Of a stretch of 64,000 nt of DNA, positions 13,201-23,842 are shown one piece after another. Source of the DNA: Myoxocephalus aenaeus (lineage: Eukaryota > Chordata > Actinopteri > Perciformes > Cottidae); the NCBI GenBank assembly GCA_038501785.1, contig JBAMJR010000011.1:5767501-5831500 (forward strand). The letters run 5' to 3'. The position numbers were made by a program, and so were the translations under genes. A model generated the notes under the pieces. That model was not told the origin of the DNA. It saw only the letters and a program-made list of their open reading frames with translations, and made no database searches. Each line of letters begins with the position of its first letter. The stretch's first letter is position 1.

Positions 13201-13960
13201 GCTGTGGTGAACTGATGAGATGGAAAGTGAGTGTTTCAGTGTGATTACCTGACATGGTCATCGGCAGGGGAGCGGATCGATGAGTAACCCTGCAGAGGAG
13301 GCGACCGTCTAAGGCGGTAGCGTGGATGGGTTCGTCCAGGACCACCTGCCCGATCCCCAGCTGGGAAGCCAGAACCATGTCCATGAGGTTAGCATCTGCA
13401 CCAGAGTCTATGAGCACTGAAACCGGGTGGTTCCTCCCTGAGCAACATAGCTGAACTGTCATCAGAGGCCGAGAGGGCATTTCAAAGTTCACACCTCGGC
13501 TCACCAGCGCCCTCTGTTTGACTGGTGAGCCCTCTTTTACGGGACAGGAGGTTACGAAATGACCGCTCTGACCGCAGTACAGGCATCGATTCTCCTGCAG
13601 GTGGTGCCGTCGTTCCTCGGTGGAGAGTCGGGCCCGCCCAAGCTGCATGGGCTCAGGGGCCTCGGCAGGGCCGTCAAAAGCCTGCTCCGAAGGGAACCTT
13701 CCCGACTCGGCCGATCGGTGAAACGGTGCCTGTGGAGCGACCGAAAACCGCCTCTCCCTCTGCCGTTCCCGCAGACGACCGTCGATACGGATAGAGAGCG
13801 CGATCAGGTCATCCAACTCAGTCGGAAGATCGCGAGCCGCCAGCTCGTCCTTGATGCGGTCCGACAGACCGTGGTAGAAGGCATCCAGGAGCGGAGGAGC
13901 GTTCCAGCCGCTCTCGGCTGCTACGGTGCGGAAGTCAATGGAGTAATCCGGATCTTCCTC
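10193..13960 (-). pseudogene. gypsy pol region with chromodomain, frameshifted
   Basis: Pieces in three frames. 13816-12230: end of gag with a CCHC knuckle (CLYCGQSGHFVTSC), protease (VLIDSGADANL, active-site Asp) and reverse transcriptase with the catalytic YLDD at about 12469-12458. 12281-11388: RNase H with VDASD, NRELLAV and TDHKNLEYI. 11625-10531: integrase with an HHCC finger (CQVCAEH) and the D,D,E core at LDFVTG, SDRGPQF and GQAERMNQE. 10534-10193: chromodomain (YLVDWEGYGPEERQW), stop inside the LTR. Breaks lie near 12290, 11580 and 10531. Describes a decayed element; no intact product. Confidence 0.9.
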
Positions 13961-14489
13961 CCTGCTTCAGGTCCATCAAGCCCCGAGCGGCCTCTCTCCC
14001 TGGCGTGGCGTGATCGAAGACCTTCCGCAGCTCCTTGGAGAACAGCAGGAATGAAGAGCAGATCGGTGACTGTCGCTGCCACTCAGCGGTTCCCCACTCC
14101 TTGGCTCTGCCCGTGAGGAGCGAGATGACGTACGCCACTCGGGCCCTGTCGGAGGGAAAGGCGGACGGCTGGAGCTCAAAGGCGAGAGAGCACTGGGTCA
14201 GGAATGGCCGACAGGAACCAGGAGCACCAGAACAACGCTCCGGAGGAGGCAGACGTGCCTCTGACACGGGAGAGGTGCGAGGAGGCGGGCTGGAAGCACT
14301 GGTGGCTGTCCGCTCTCCAGCGGGTCTCCTCAGCAGATGATCACGGAGCGACTCCATGCCGCGCTCGTGACTCACGCCCATAGCCTGCACTGCCTCGGTC
14401 AAGAAGGTGAGCTGCTGCTCGTGGCGCTGAAGCATGTCGGCAGGAGTCAGAGGTTCCGTCGCGGCCTGAGCAGAGTCGGCTGAACTCAT
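13960..14489 (-). pseudogene. gypsy gag 5' part
   Basis: Starts at ATG 14489 (MSSADSAQAATEPL), only 16 bp from the 5' LTR edge, so any primer-binding site lies in GTACAATCTGGCCAAC and is not a canonical one. The capsid-like region (FELQPSAFPSDRARVAYVIS) runs on to a frameshift near 13955-13975, after which the same protein continues in another frame toward the zinc knuckle. Confidence 0.8.
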
Positions 14490-14505
14490 GTTGGCCAGAT
14501 TGTAC

Positions 14506-14945
14506 TGTGAGGCACAGTAGACAATCGAGTTCAAAAGCACAACTCTGAGGCAGGAGGCAGGCAAAGTTCTTTAGTAGTATATTCAGGCAGGGGTCAAAAC
14601 CAGGAGATCAATCAAACAGGCGAACAAATCCGATAAGGAGCAGGCAAAATCCAAGGTAGGCAAAGACAGGCAAAAACGGGGTCAGAACAGGCAGACAGAA
14701 GAACAGGGATATGCTGGAGAGTTTGGCACAAAGGACAAGACAATCTGGCAGAGGACACGTGCAAGTGAGGGGACCTAAATAGTGAGCTAATGAGGGAACG
14801 GGCTGCAGGTGAGATGGGTGTGAGGGCCAGGTGACGGTGATGAGGGGTAATCAGACGTGGGTGGCAGGATCTGGAATGACAGGAGAGTGGTTAGAACTGA
14901 CAGACAGGATGAAAAAACACTTAATATGACGGGGAATCCGTGACA
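14506..14945 (-). repeat. 5' LTR of the gypsy element
   Basis: 440 bp, ends CCGTGACA on the plus strand. Roughly 99% identical to the 3' LTR, implying a young insertion. Confidence 0.95.
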
Positions 14946-14946
14946 A

Positions 14947-16245
14947 CTATGGCTCTTGCAGGTTTTCCAGAAACTCCTTTATTTCTCCACACATTCGGTT
15001 CCTGCTTTTATCTTTGATCTTCTCCAGAACTTTGATGCTGTTCTCACGATAGAAGCATTGATCCGGTATCACTGCCGCCTTCATGTGATACTGTATTGAC
15101 TTGTTTAAATCACGTCGTTCGTAGTTTAAATATTTTGCGTAGCGGTTGTAGAGGACCTGCTTGTCTCCAGGTTCCAGATCCCTTCTTAGCAGGTCCTGGT
15201 ACATCTGTTCAGCTTTAGCCATGCCGTCATTGGACTTAGCATGTATATTTGCAAGGTCTATTTTCTTCATAAGTGAAGAATGAGGGTAGAGAGAAATCAT
15301 CTCCTCATGGAGACTGACTGCTCTGTCTGTCGTGCTTTGTTTTGGGCGACTGTCGCGTAAAAAAAATGATCTTCCATTTGTAGCAGAGTGCAGCACATCT
15401 CTTCAGATAACGCTCATCTGGATGGTGCTTCAGAGCCTCCTCTGCCAAATCAATGGCCTCATCAATATTTACATAGTTTCTGTAAGCCCTTAGTATCACT
15501 TTTATACCACTGTAGCTGCTGACGGGATTTCTCAAAACCTTTTCGACCAACTCACGTGCTTCATCCTCAACGTCTTCTCCTTTCTTTCCACGTTGCTGAA
15601 GGTAGTAAGCAGCGAGGTACAAGTTCTCTGGATCCTGTTCCTTGGCGACTCTCACTTTGTCCAAGAAGTCAGCCGGCGGCCCTGTGTCGCTGTGCTTAAA
15701 GGCACTCGTTAACGCTATGAGGTGACTGGTGTTCCACTCCACCATGTCCGGCTGCATCCTGATGGCTCTCTGGAAGTAATCTGCCACCAGCTCTCTGTCC
15801 GTGCTGAACTTCATCAGGGTCCAGGCTTTCTCAGCGTAGGTCTCTGCATGGAGCTCGTCCTGCGATGGTGATGGGTATTTCTTCATCAGGACGTCAACCT
15901 TTGACAGGTAAGCCTCGCTCTCTGCTTGGTCTCCCAGGTGGTGGTGCAGCCAAGCCAGGTTCCCGTAGTTCACCACTAACCAGGGACCGCCATCTGCATT
16001 TCTCATCTGGCTGAAGGCCTCTGCAGCCTTGTTGAAGAAACTCTGGGCGTCTTCGGTGGAGCCCAGCTTGTACTGAATGAACCCCCGCAGGTTGTAGATG
16101 TGACCCAGCCAGCTGTTTCCCTCCTCCCCGATGTCCACCAGCTTGTCGCTTAGATATAAAAGTCTTGCTGGGCTCCAGATCCCAGGTGAAGTGGCACTGC
16201 AGGTTCTCCAGTTTTGCCACCAGTGTTGTTTGACTCTGAGCAGCA
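14947..16245 (-). pseudogene. ifit: IFIT-B exon 2, broken by frameshifts
   Basis: Whole exon-2 length is present, from acceptor (CCATCAG, then TGCTGCTCAG) to stop TAG at 14947-14949, encoding SAAQSQTTLVAKLENLQ at the start and EFLENLQEP at the end. Two disruptions are visible against copy H: a 5-bp deletion near 16160 (AAAAG-TCTTGCTGGG against AAAAGTTTGGTCTTGTTGGG) and a 1-bp insertion in the A-run near 15360. There is also a 3-bp in-frame loss (Thr/Val-site) near 16128. The stop codon lies within the target duplication of the gypsy element. No exon-1 module follows on its right before segment R copy 2, so it has probably also lost its promoter. Confidence 0.92.
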
Positions 16246-16763
16246 CTGATGGAGAATACAAATACCAAATATTAATAGACATCACTTGGTTCATATAAAA
16301 TGTTTGGAGGCGTGCTATGTTTGGATAATCATTGTTCATTTCATGTTGAGGAAGGGAGGAAGATTGAAATGGATTAAGGAAAATTGAATGCCCAGGAAGG
16401 AAATAATATATAATAATCTGTTAGCTCTTTCTTTGATCTCAACACAAAATAATTTCACTACAGGTTCTGTGTATGGATGTGTATGTGACACATAAACAGG
16501 GTCTAATGTATGTATTTGCATACTTCGTATGTAATGAATAAATAAATTAGTAAAGAAAGGAAGGATACTGCTGGTGTTTAAGGAAGAAAGAGAGTGAGGC
16601 AGGTGGAGAAGGAAAAACCTAAAACCACAAAAAAAATATTAAATCTACCGGCTACCTTTTGGTTTCAGGACGACCACTCTCCCCATGAAACATAGAAAGT
16701 ACACGGACAAAAAACGTAATTAATAAATACATGGCGAAATGCCTGTACTTTCGTGTAAATGTT
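16246..16763 (-). other. IFIT-B 5' flank (former intron)
   Basis: Nearly identical to 42347-42846 upstream of IFIT-H. It includes a SINE scrap near 16645-16690 (GGCTACCTTTTGGTTTCAGG) and no ORF of interest. Confidence 0.75.
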
Positions 16764-17290
16764 TACGTTACGCCAGGGGTGTCCAAACTACGGCCCATTT
16801 TTTTTATTGTCCTGCAGCAGATTCTAAAAATATAATGGAGAGAAAGTCAAGCAAATGTCAGCTGGCCTGCTAGCTCAACTCATTGTATTTCTGCCGTCCG
16901 AACAAGAGAAAATGCCTCACTATCAGATACGAGGTTGCTCAGCTCACAGCGCGACACGGGAAACCTTCTCAACAGAGCGACTTCATAACAGAGCCACACT
17001 AAAGTCGCAGGAATAATGTGCACGGAAAAGATGCCGGAATCCAACAACGTGAGCAAGTCCAGAAACACAAAGACTTGTCAGCTAACTCGTGCTCTTTACT
17101 CGATTGCGTGTGATGAGAGCTCAGACGCCACAGACAGCGCTCAGCTGTTCATTATTTTGCGGGGAGTTGACGATCACTTTTGCATCTCGGAGGAGCTGCT
17201 GGGTCTGAGGAGTCTCAGGGGCACAACAACAGGGAAGGACATGTCTGAAGCTGTGTCAGATCCACCACATAAGTTCAAGCTTTCCTGTCT
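16764..17290 (+). pseudogene. hAT (Charlie-like) transposase fragment beside IFIT-B
   Basis: Begins with a hAT-type end CAGGGGTGTCCAAACTACGG. The plus strand at about 17080-17260 reads LTRALYSIACDESSDATDSA, then FIILRGVDDHF and EELLGLRSLRGTTTGKD, as in transposases related to the GTF2IRD2/ZBED group. The same relic is found at 42848-43340 in the intron of IFIT-H, so it predates the B/H duplication. Confidence 0.8.
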
Positions 17291-17296
17291 GATGTT

Positions 17297-18296
17297 GAAG
17301 CCAGTCAGGGCCGGCTCTAGCCCTTTGGTTGCCCTAGGCGAGATTGAGTTTTGCGCCGCCCCCACACAGACACACACAATACTTTACATCACTGAAGAGA
17401 CCTATATTAACTTAACTGCTTTACTTTGCATAGCAGTTTTTCACTCACTTATAATTCTACTATTCTACATTGCAGTTCAACAATAAATGGTGCATGGACA
17501 ACAAACACCAGAATAGTTTCAGAACATTTTCTTTTTCATTATTTTAAATAATTTATTACACACTCAAAGTTAGGATTAAATTAACTCCATAAACACTCTT
17601 TTTTTTCAAATATATTTATTGAACAAACCTCAAAACATGATACAAGCTGTATAGGGAATGACTATGGTTAACAAGGTTTGACAGGTTTGACAGGTTAAGT
17701 ACAGGTTGAGTACTACTGGATGTCCCTTCTCCTGCAGCTGTATTTAAACACAGAGTTCATCCATGCTGTTCGTTCCACAATTGCATTTGGTCATTTCTAT
17801 CATCCTACCACATAGTTGCATTGTACAAATACATTTTATCTGACCATGTAACTTGTAGTAGATACATTACAATTACTGCCACCACTGCTACAAGGCTAAA
17901 TAATGCTACTGATTACAATTAGTAGTATTAATGTGATGTGATTATGAAAGTAATAATTGATAAAAATAATAACAATAACAAAAACAGCAACAATAGTACT
18001 AGTTGTGTAGGCTACTTACAAAAGTTCAGAGGGAGGCGAATCAGGCGTCCTTTCTTCAGCAGGTGCCGGCCTCTGAAAACATTGCCTGAGTGCATCTGGC
18101 CAATTAAAAAAAAAAAAACATATACATTTTAGTATATTCCTGGGGAGGAACTGTACAGAAGGGTGAACACCACCACTATCCCCCAAATGGTTACTGTGTG
18201 TGTATGCACCTGCTAGTTGTGAATTCACTAAACAGAACTTATGCCATTTATAATGAATGTAGAAAGCAACTGTACTTTTCATAACTAGCATACAGA
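17297..18296. other. Unassigned sequence, transposon-like left edge
   Basis: Starts with GGGCCGGCTCTAGCCCTTTG, resembling a DNA-transposon terminus, followed by AT-rich sequence without a recognisable gene. It interrupts the relic that is more continuous next to IFIT-H. Confidence 0.4.
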
Positions 18297-19095
18297 CAGG
18301 GGCAGACTGGCAATGGGGGCCAACAGTGTTGGGCGGGCCCACATCCATGATCAAACGGCCCTCCTCCGGACATCGCCGGCCACAACCATATTCAACAGCT
18401 CACTGAACACGTTACATTTACTACAATACATTACCCTAAAATCACTAACCAAATTTACAGTACTCCTCGCGATCTATACTCTCACTCATGGTTTCCACAC
18501 CCAGGATGCAACACTACTGCTCGCGATCTGTATTCACACTCATGGTTTGGATGTTGCTTGCAGATTTTCAGAGTTTTGGGGCGATTTCAGGATATTCTGC
18601 TTTAATTTAATCCAGAACACCGGCACTCCAGCAGAGTTGAAACGTACATTTAAGTTTCATTTTCGGGGTAACGTTATCACGTAACCTCTTGACATGTGTC
18701 AAGCCTAAGAGGGGCTCAGACGCACAGACGGATGTACCGATTTTTTTAATTTGTTCATTCTTTCTATGCGGCCCGGTACCAAAAGGACCTTGCGTCACTC
18801 GTTTTTTTGCGTGATGCATACTTATATTGTTTTTATTACCATGTGACTATAATGCACCTGGGGCCAGCAGAGTTAGTTTAGGTTCTGTTACTTAACTCAT
18901 TGTTTTGTTATGCACCTTCAACACACACACACACACACACACACACACCTGATACCACTGATGTTCACACCCCATCGTATATTCTGTTCTACAATATAGT
19001 TTGTACTAATTCTACCCTCTGATTCCAGTTTCTTTATTGTGTGGTCTTTCTTTGCTGATATTCATTCCTTAAGGCTCTGTAGTTATACGTACAAC

Positions 19096-19612
19096 CAGTG
19101 GCGGCTGGTGACATTTTTTTTGGGGGGGGCGCAGTTGGGCGGCGCGGTTTAAATAGCACTCCACAATGAGAAGAAATGAGGTTTGGAGTAGAATATTCTA
19201 AAAAACAAAGCTTTATTTCAAGAAAACACAGTGCTCAACACTGTCCAATAACAACTATCAACAAACTAACTTTGGGCATGAGAGGTTCAGAGCAGAATGG
19301 TTTAAGAAACATTCAATGTGGTGGCCAGAGCAACTTCAGGGAATACATTGACGTAGCATTCAAACTGGGGGCCCTGCAGTAAGGTGGCACTGGTGAGGTG
19401 GTCTTTGAAGGCAAAGCGTTCCCTGGTGTGTCCAAGTATGGTGTCACAAACCTACAGATAAATATATAGAGAGACAGAGACAGTAAGATAAGTTGTGGGG
19501 AAATATCTACTACAAACAGGCTCCATACTACAGACGAAAAAACTATGTTTTGTGTGTCTTGATGGCTCAGCAACAGACAAAAGGCCAGGAGCCACCTTGA
19601 TGGCTGTAGCTA

Positions 19613-19652
<40 letters not shown>

Positions 19653-20578
19653 GCTCTCTCTAACTTGTTGGGGGTTGAATTGGTATTTTAGATAAAGTTA
19701 TAGCCTGATATGATATCCACCCAAATCTAACAATGTCCAACATGTGTTCTGCTGTGGGAAAGATAAAACATTAAACTCTAACACAGGCATCTGCTGATTT
19801 TGACACTCACTTCTGCAGCAATCCTTCAAGCTCATCTTCCTTCACAGCCCGGCGCTTCCTCGGCTGCTCAGAGCCACTGCACACGGAGCCTCCAGCTAGC
19901 AGCTCCGGTTAGCATGTAGCTTGGTGCATGTAGCTTCACTGCTTTGCTGCTGAATATTTAAATCCGGACGTTCGGGTCCCAACTCTTTCAGCCTCTTCTT
20001 GTCAACATCTGATCGTGGATTGAAAGGTGTTTCGCGTAGAGATACCACAGAGTTTTCAGTCGCCATACTAACATAATCAAAGGCTCTGCTAGCTGTGTTG
20101 CTCGCGTAGCTACGTGGGAGCTATATTGGGTGTGAGGGAATGATAAAGGTCTCTGATTGGACGAATAGTCCAACCACGTTGCAATAAGAAACGATGTCAT
20201 TGGCTAGGGCGCAGATTCGTGCGCCCGAAGATTCACGTTTCATCCGCCAATGAGAAGCTGTCCTTGCCGTCACGAGGGTGAAATGTTTGTTAGCTTTCCA
20301 TAGACACACATTTGGCCGGCGCCCCGAGAGGGGAGGGGCTTTTCTCAGTAATGATGAATGGCGATATATTATATTTAACTTAAGTGGTTGTTGACAGGGG
20401 CTTACGGTCTCCCACACACATTTAGCGCGTCAACACGGTATATTTCTTATTTAAATTATTTGATATATAATGTTTTTTGACAGTATATATTATATTTTTT
20501 TTTTCTTCTTTTTTTTTTTCATCGCAAAATTTTAGGAGGGGCGGCGCCCTAGCGCCCTCTATTGACGCACCGCCACTG
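19096..20578 (-). mobile_element. hAT element with 8-bp target duplication
   Basis: Flanked by CGTACAAC on both sides (19088-19095 and 20579-20586). Inverted ends CAGTGGCGG / CCGCCACTG. On the minus strand, from ATG 20066, it reads SLRETPFNPRSDVDKKRLKE then LGPERPDLNIQQQSSE, the N-terminal part of a TTF-finger hAT transposase. The frame breaks soon after, so it is non-autonomous. A related right end lies at 23790-23842. Confidence 0.85.
19613..19650 (+). repeat. (CA)n microsatellite
   Basis: Perfect CA dinucleotides within the hAT element. Confidence 0.95.
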
Positions 20579-20911
20579 CGTACAACCATCTGATACTAGC
20601 CCAGAGTTAAGCATCTTCATCTAGGAAACTTTACCTACCTTGGAGTGTTACAATAGAAAGTATAATTTTATTTCATTTGTCCATCCAGGCAAACTGGTGG
20701 AGCCAAATATTATAAAAAAAAACATATATGATGTGATCTCTTTGTAATCGTCCAAAATAATGTTAAGTGCATGGGTATATTTCCAAGTAAGCCACTGACT
20801 GGTCGATACGTGCGATGCATTGAGTGGCAGCGCGCCATATTGAGTGGGCCGGTCTGACTGTAACTCCCGGGCCACTTTTTTCCCCCAGTCCGCCCCTGTA
20901 TCCAGATACTG

Positions 20912-20951
20912 GTCTTTTGACATGTACATATGTATGTACATGTCAAAAGAC
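20912..20951. repeat. 40-bp near-perfect palindrome
   Basis: GTCTTTTGACATGTACATAT and the facing half match at 19 of 20 positions without a spacer. It lies just outside the transposon end at 20898. Confidence 0.9.
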
Positions 20952-22340
20952 AGGTTATCAGTGAAGTTACGTTTGCTAGTAATAGCCTACGTAGCAAATT
21001 AGCAAAGTAACAGTTGCTAGCTAGCTATAGATAGCCTAAGTGACAGCAATGAAACGTCCAATATTAGGTGATGCACAATACTAAATGTATTTCGTTTGAC
21101 ACCTTAATGGCTGAGATGAGAAGACTTACCTCTATACTTGACTTTCTTTTCTTCTTCTTTCTTTTTTCTTTTTCGTCCCTGTGCTCCAGATGGTTTAGAC
21201 CAGTCAAAGTGGCCGCGCAATAGATTTTTCAGAGCGCGCAAATTTTTCAGACCGCACAAACAATTATTTTTTTTGGAGTGAGCCATCTTTGCAATTGAAG
21301 ATCTTTGATGTGACGTCTCGAGTCGAGTTTTGGCCAATCAGCGTCCCGTTTTCGACAAAAAAAATTCAGATTTTTGGCCGAGTTATTGTCATCTCCGTAA
21401 TAGAACATCTTTGATGTGACGTGTCTTGGCCAATCAGCGTTAAGATGTTATATGTGCTGTCTCTCTGTACTTGATGAGAAAACTCACAGCTGAATCGTCC
21501 CTGCTCGCGGGAGCAATTCGCGTGGTCGCGAATTGCTCACAGTGCCTAAATGTGCGCTGTGAGGGCGCCCCCAACCCATTTGTGTCCACATCAGGTGCGG
21601 ACTGGGAAAAAAGTGTCCCAGGAGTTACTGTCAGACCGACCTGCCCACTACACGACGCGTTCATACAGACTGTCATGTGTGCACTATTACGGGCATGGAG
21701 GTCACACGGGGTGTGTGGACTGACCTGCGGAGCTATTTTAACCTTATAAGCACCAAGCCCCCCGCGCCTATTCTCTGAAAAAAATGATGTTTTTTTTCTT
21801 TCTTTTTTCAGCGGACGTTTCTTTGACGAGCAGACACTCCCTGGAGCAAGCTGCAATCACGCAGATGCCTCCAACCTCGCCGTTGCTGCGTCGGACAATG
21901 CATGTTGTCCAAATACAGCACAAGTCACATTTAGTTAAAACAAAACAATCCAACAAAACCGCGGCACTGAAACACTGTAGTGCACACACACAAGACATCA
22001 CCGGCGCAGCGCGCACCTTGGCGAGGGAAGAGGCGCGGGACCAGCCCCGGCTCGACCAGCAGCAGCAACACCACTGTGGCTTGTTTATGATTAAATATGA
22101 CTGCAGATGTAACAACAGTAACACAACCAGCATTTCACTCACTAGATGCACATAACCCTCCGTAACCCTCTGTGCGAAAGGCGTAATCAGTAAATCCACC
22201 AGCAAGTCCTGAGATTCTAGGTTCTAGGTTCGAGATTCGAGCTTCCTCTCCTTTTTTCGTATGCTGCCCCACTGACCAATCACAGCACATGTTAATGGTC
22301 ACGCTGGGCCACTGACCAGTCATACATCTACGCCATTTCG
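20952..22340. other. Transposon debris, no intact gene
   Basis: On the minus strand near 21130-21260 there is a lysine-rich start (KPSGAQGRKRKKKEEEKK) typical of the first exon of TTF-finger hAT transposases. 21400-21480 is related to 57320-57420 (TTGGCCAATCAGCGTTAAGA in both). No other gene is supported. Confidence 0.5.
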
Positions 22341-22499
22341 CAGGCCCTGCACGTCAAAGAATACACCCAGCTTGTCAAACTAAAAATCTGATTTTTCCAG
22401 ATCTTTAGTTTGTCCATGACAATCAACCACAGCGTCCACTCCTGGTGTACTTTAATCTGCAAAGGCTGACATAGAGACACAGGAGAGAAACAATCTGAT

Positions 22500-22760
22500 A
22501 GGATGAAAAATTATCCTTCAACTGACTTCAACGCTGCGCTCTTCCCCACGCTGTCTGAAATCAGAGCAGCTTTTCCAGAGGTCAACCTTTCTGCTAAAAT
22601 GAGGAAATATGTCTGAATTAGAACTGATGGAGATACAGTGTGATGATTCTCTGAAGAATCATCAGCTTCTCTCCCTACCTGACTTCTACCGGAGCTTGGA
22701 AAAGGCCAAGTTTCCTCTGATGCGATTAAATATTAATGTATAAAATATTTTAAAAAAGAG
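22500..22760 (+). pseudogene. hAT transposase C-terminal relic
   Basis: The plus strand reads TDFNAALFPTLSEIRAAFPE then degraded sequence. It is matched by 43486-43640 beside IFIT-H, where it continues the transposase fragment at 43099-43340. Ends at a (TA)n run (22761-22785). Confidence 0.6.
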
Positions 22761-23049
22761 TATATATATATATATATATATATATTAGTGCTGTCAAACG
22801 ATTAAAATATGTAATCGCAATTAATCGCATTTATGTCATAGGTAACTCGCTATTAATCGCAATTTTTTTATTTTAATGCTCTTATCAACATGAAAAAGTG
22901 GATTGGCTTGCTTTATGCACATGTTTTATTGTATTGAAAAACAACTGCCAAACAGGGCGGTACAAAATAAAATTATAAAGTGCACATTTCAGGTAAACAA
23001 GGGTTTACAAAATAAAATTATAAAGTGCACATTTCAGGTAAACAAGGGC

Positions 23050-23091
<42 letters not shown>

Positions 23092-23219
23092 TGAACATAG
23101 CAGTCAGGCTCTCGAAGGCAATTCGTAGGTCCTGTCGTTGGATGCGATGCGTATTATATCAGCTAGACCCTCGTCCTCCACAACGTTAACAGGCCTACAC
23201 GCAGTAGCCACCCATTTAG

Positions 23220-23498
23220 CTATGGCTGCAATAAGTATGTTCTTCGTTGTGGTGTCCATGTGTTTCTGTCCGAAGTCATCCATTCTTGTCTGCTATGACG
23301 AGGGGGCGCAGAGTTAGCATCAGCTGTGTGCTTGGCCATCAAGTGGTGTTTCAGACTGGATAGGCTACGATGATAGCTCAGTTCACAATGACAAATGGCA
23401 CATACCACTTTGGTCTTGTCAAGGGAACCATCTGACAACTTTTTGAAAGTAAACTTTCCATTCATTAGCGTCTTATCATTCATTTTGCCGTATCGCAC
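23220..23498 (-). pseudogene. BED zinc-finger fragment of hAT transposase
   Basis: The minus strand reads LMNGKFTFKKLSDGSLDKTK then VVCAICHCELSYHRSLSSLK and HHLMAKHTAD. The C-x2-C ... H-x4-H spacing is a BED finger. The frame degenerates after about 90 codons and the 5' side is interrupted by the insert at 23514. Confidence 0.75.
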
Positions 23499-23513
23499 TC
23501 ACCATTCATTCAT

Positions 23514-23673
23514 CCATCCATCCATTTTCGGCCGCTTATCCGGGGTCTGGTCTCGGTGGCAGCAGGTTCAGCAGACCGACCCAGGCTTCCCTCTCACCCG
23601 CAACACTTTCCAGCTCATCCTGGGGGATCCCGAGGCGTTCCAAGGCCAGCCGGGAGATATAATCCCTCCAGCG
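23514..23673. mobile_element. Short retroposed insert with 16-bp target duplication
   Basis: Flanked by CTCACCATTCATTCAT at 23498-23513 and 23674-23689. The insert begins with CCATCCATCCATTTTCGGCC and contains GCTTATCCGGGGTCTGG, a sequence type common in fish genomes. The long target duplication points to LINE-type retroposition. Confidence 0.8.
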
Positions 23674-23842
23674 CTCACCATTCATTCATTTCAAACCGTA
23701 ACGTTAGCCTAGCTTCCTAGCCCAAACGGCGTGCCTATTGTTTTGCTTCTGGTTAAAATATATTTTTTTTCTTCTTTTTTTTTTTTCATCGCACAATTTT
23801 AGGAGGGGCGGCGCCCTAGCGCCCTCTATTGACGCACCGCCA

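Larger units (their letters stand above)
9784..14945 (-). mobile_element. Ty3/gypsy LTR retrotransposon, chromodomain class (chromovirus)
   Basis: About 5.2 kb, flanked by a 5-bp target duplication ACTAT (9779-9783 and 14946-14950). Order on the minus strand: 5' LTR, gag with zinc knuckle, protease, reverse transcriptase, RNase H, integrase, chromodomain, polypurine tract (GAGGGGGAGG near 10220-10232), 3' LTR. No env. The C-terminal chromodomain places it among chromoviruses. The reading frame is broken at least four times, so this copy should not make a full polyprotein. It sits directly after the stop codon of IFIT-B, in the same orientation. Confidence 0.95.
18297..20898. mobile_element. 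Outer DNA transposon with nested insertion
   Basis: Termini are CAGGGGCAGACTGGC on the left and CAGTCCGCCCCTG on the right, inverted. The flanking 8-mers CATACAGA and TATCCAGA match at six of eight positions, so the target duplication is only tentative. A second copy of the right terminus lies at about 21594 (GTGCGGACTGGGAAAAAAGT). A different hAT is inserted inside (19096-20578). Confidence 0.55.
22786..23842 (-). mobile_element. hAT (ZBED-type) relic with later insertions
   Basis: Left end TAGTGCTGTCAAACGATTAA, followed by subterminal ATTAATCGC repeats. It contains a (GA)n run (23056-23088), a BED-finger fragment and a retroposed insert. The far right (23790-23842) is the terminus GCGCCCTCTATTGACGCACC-GCCACTG of the other hAT family seen at 20578, so two elements may be joined here. 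Confidence 0.55.

Noticed and set aside
10572..14340. Plus-strand ORFs across the gypsy element
   Set aside because: Antisense shadows of gag-pol; none resembles a known protein.
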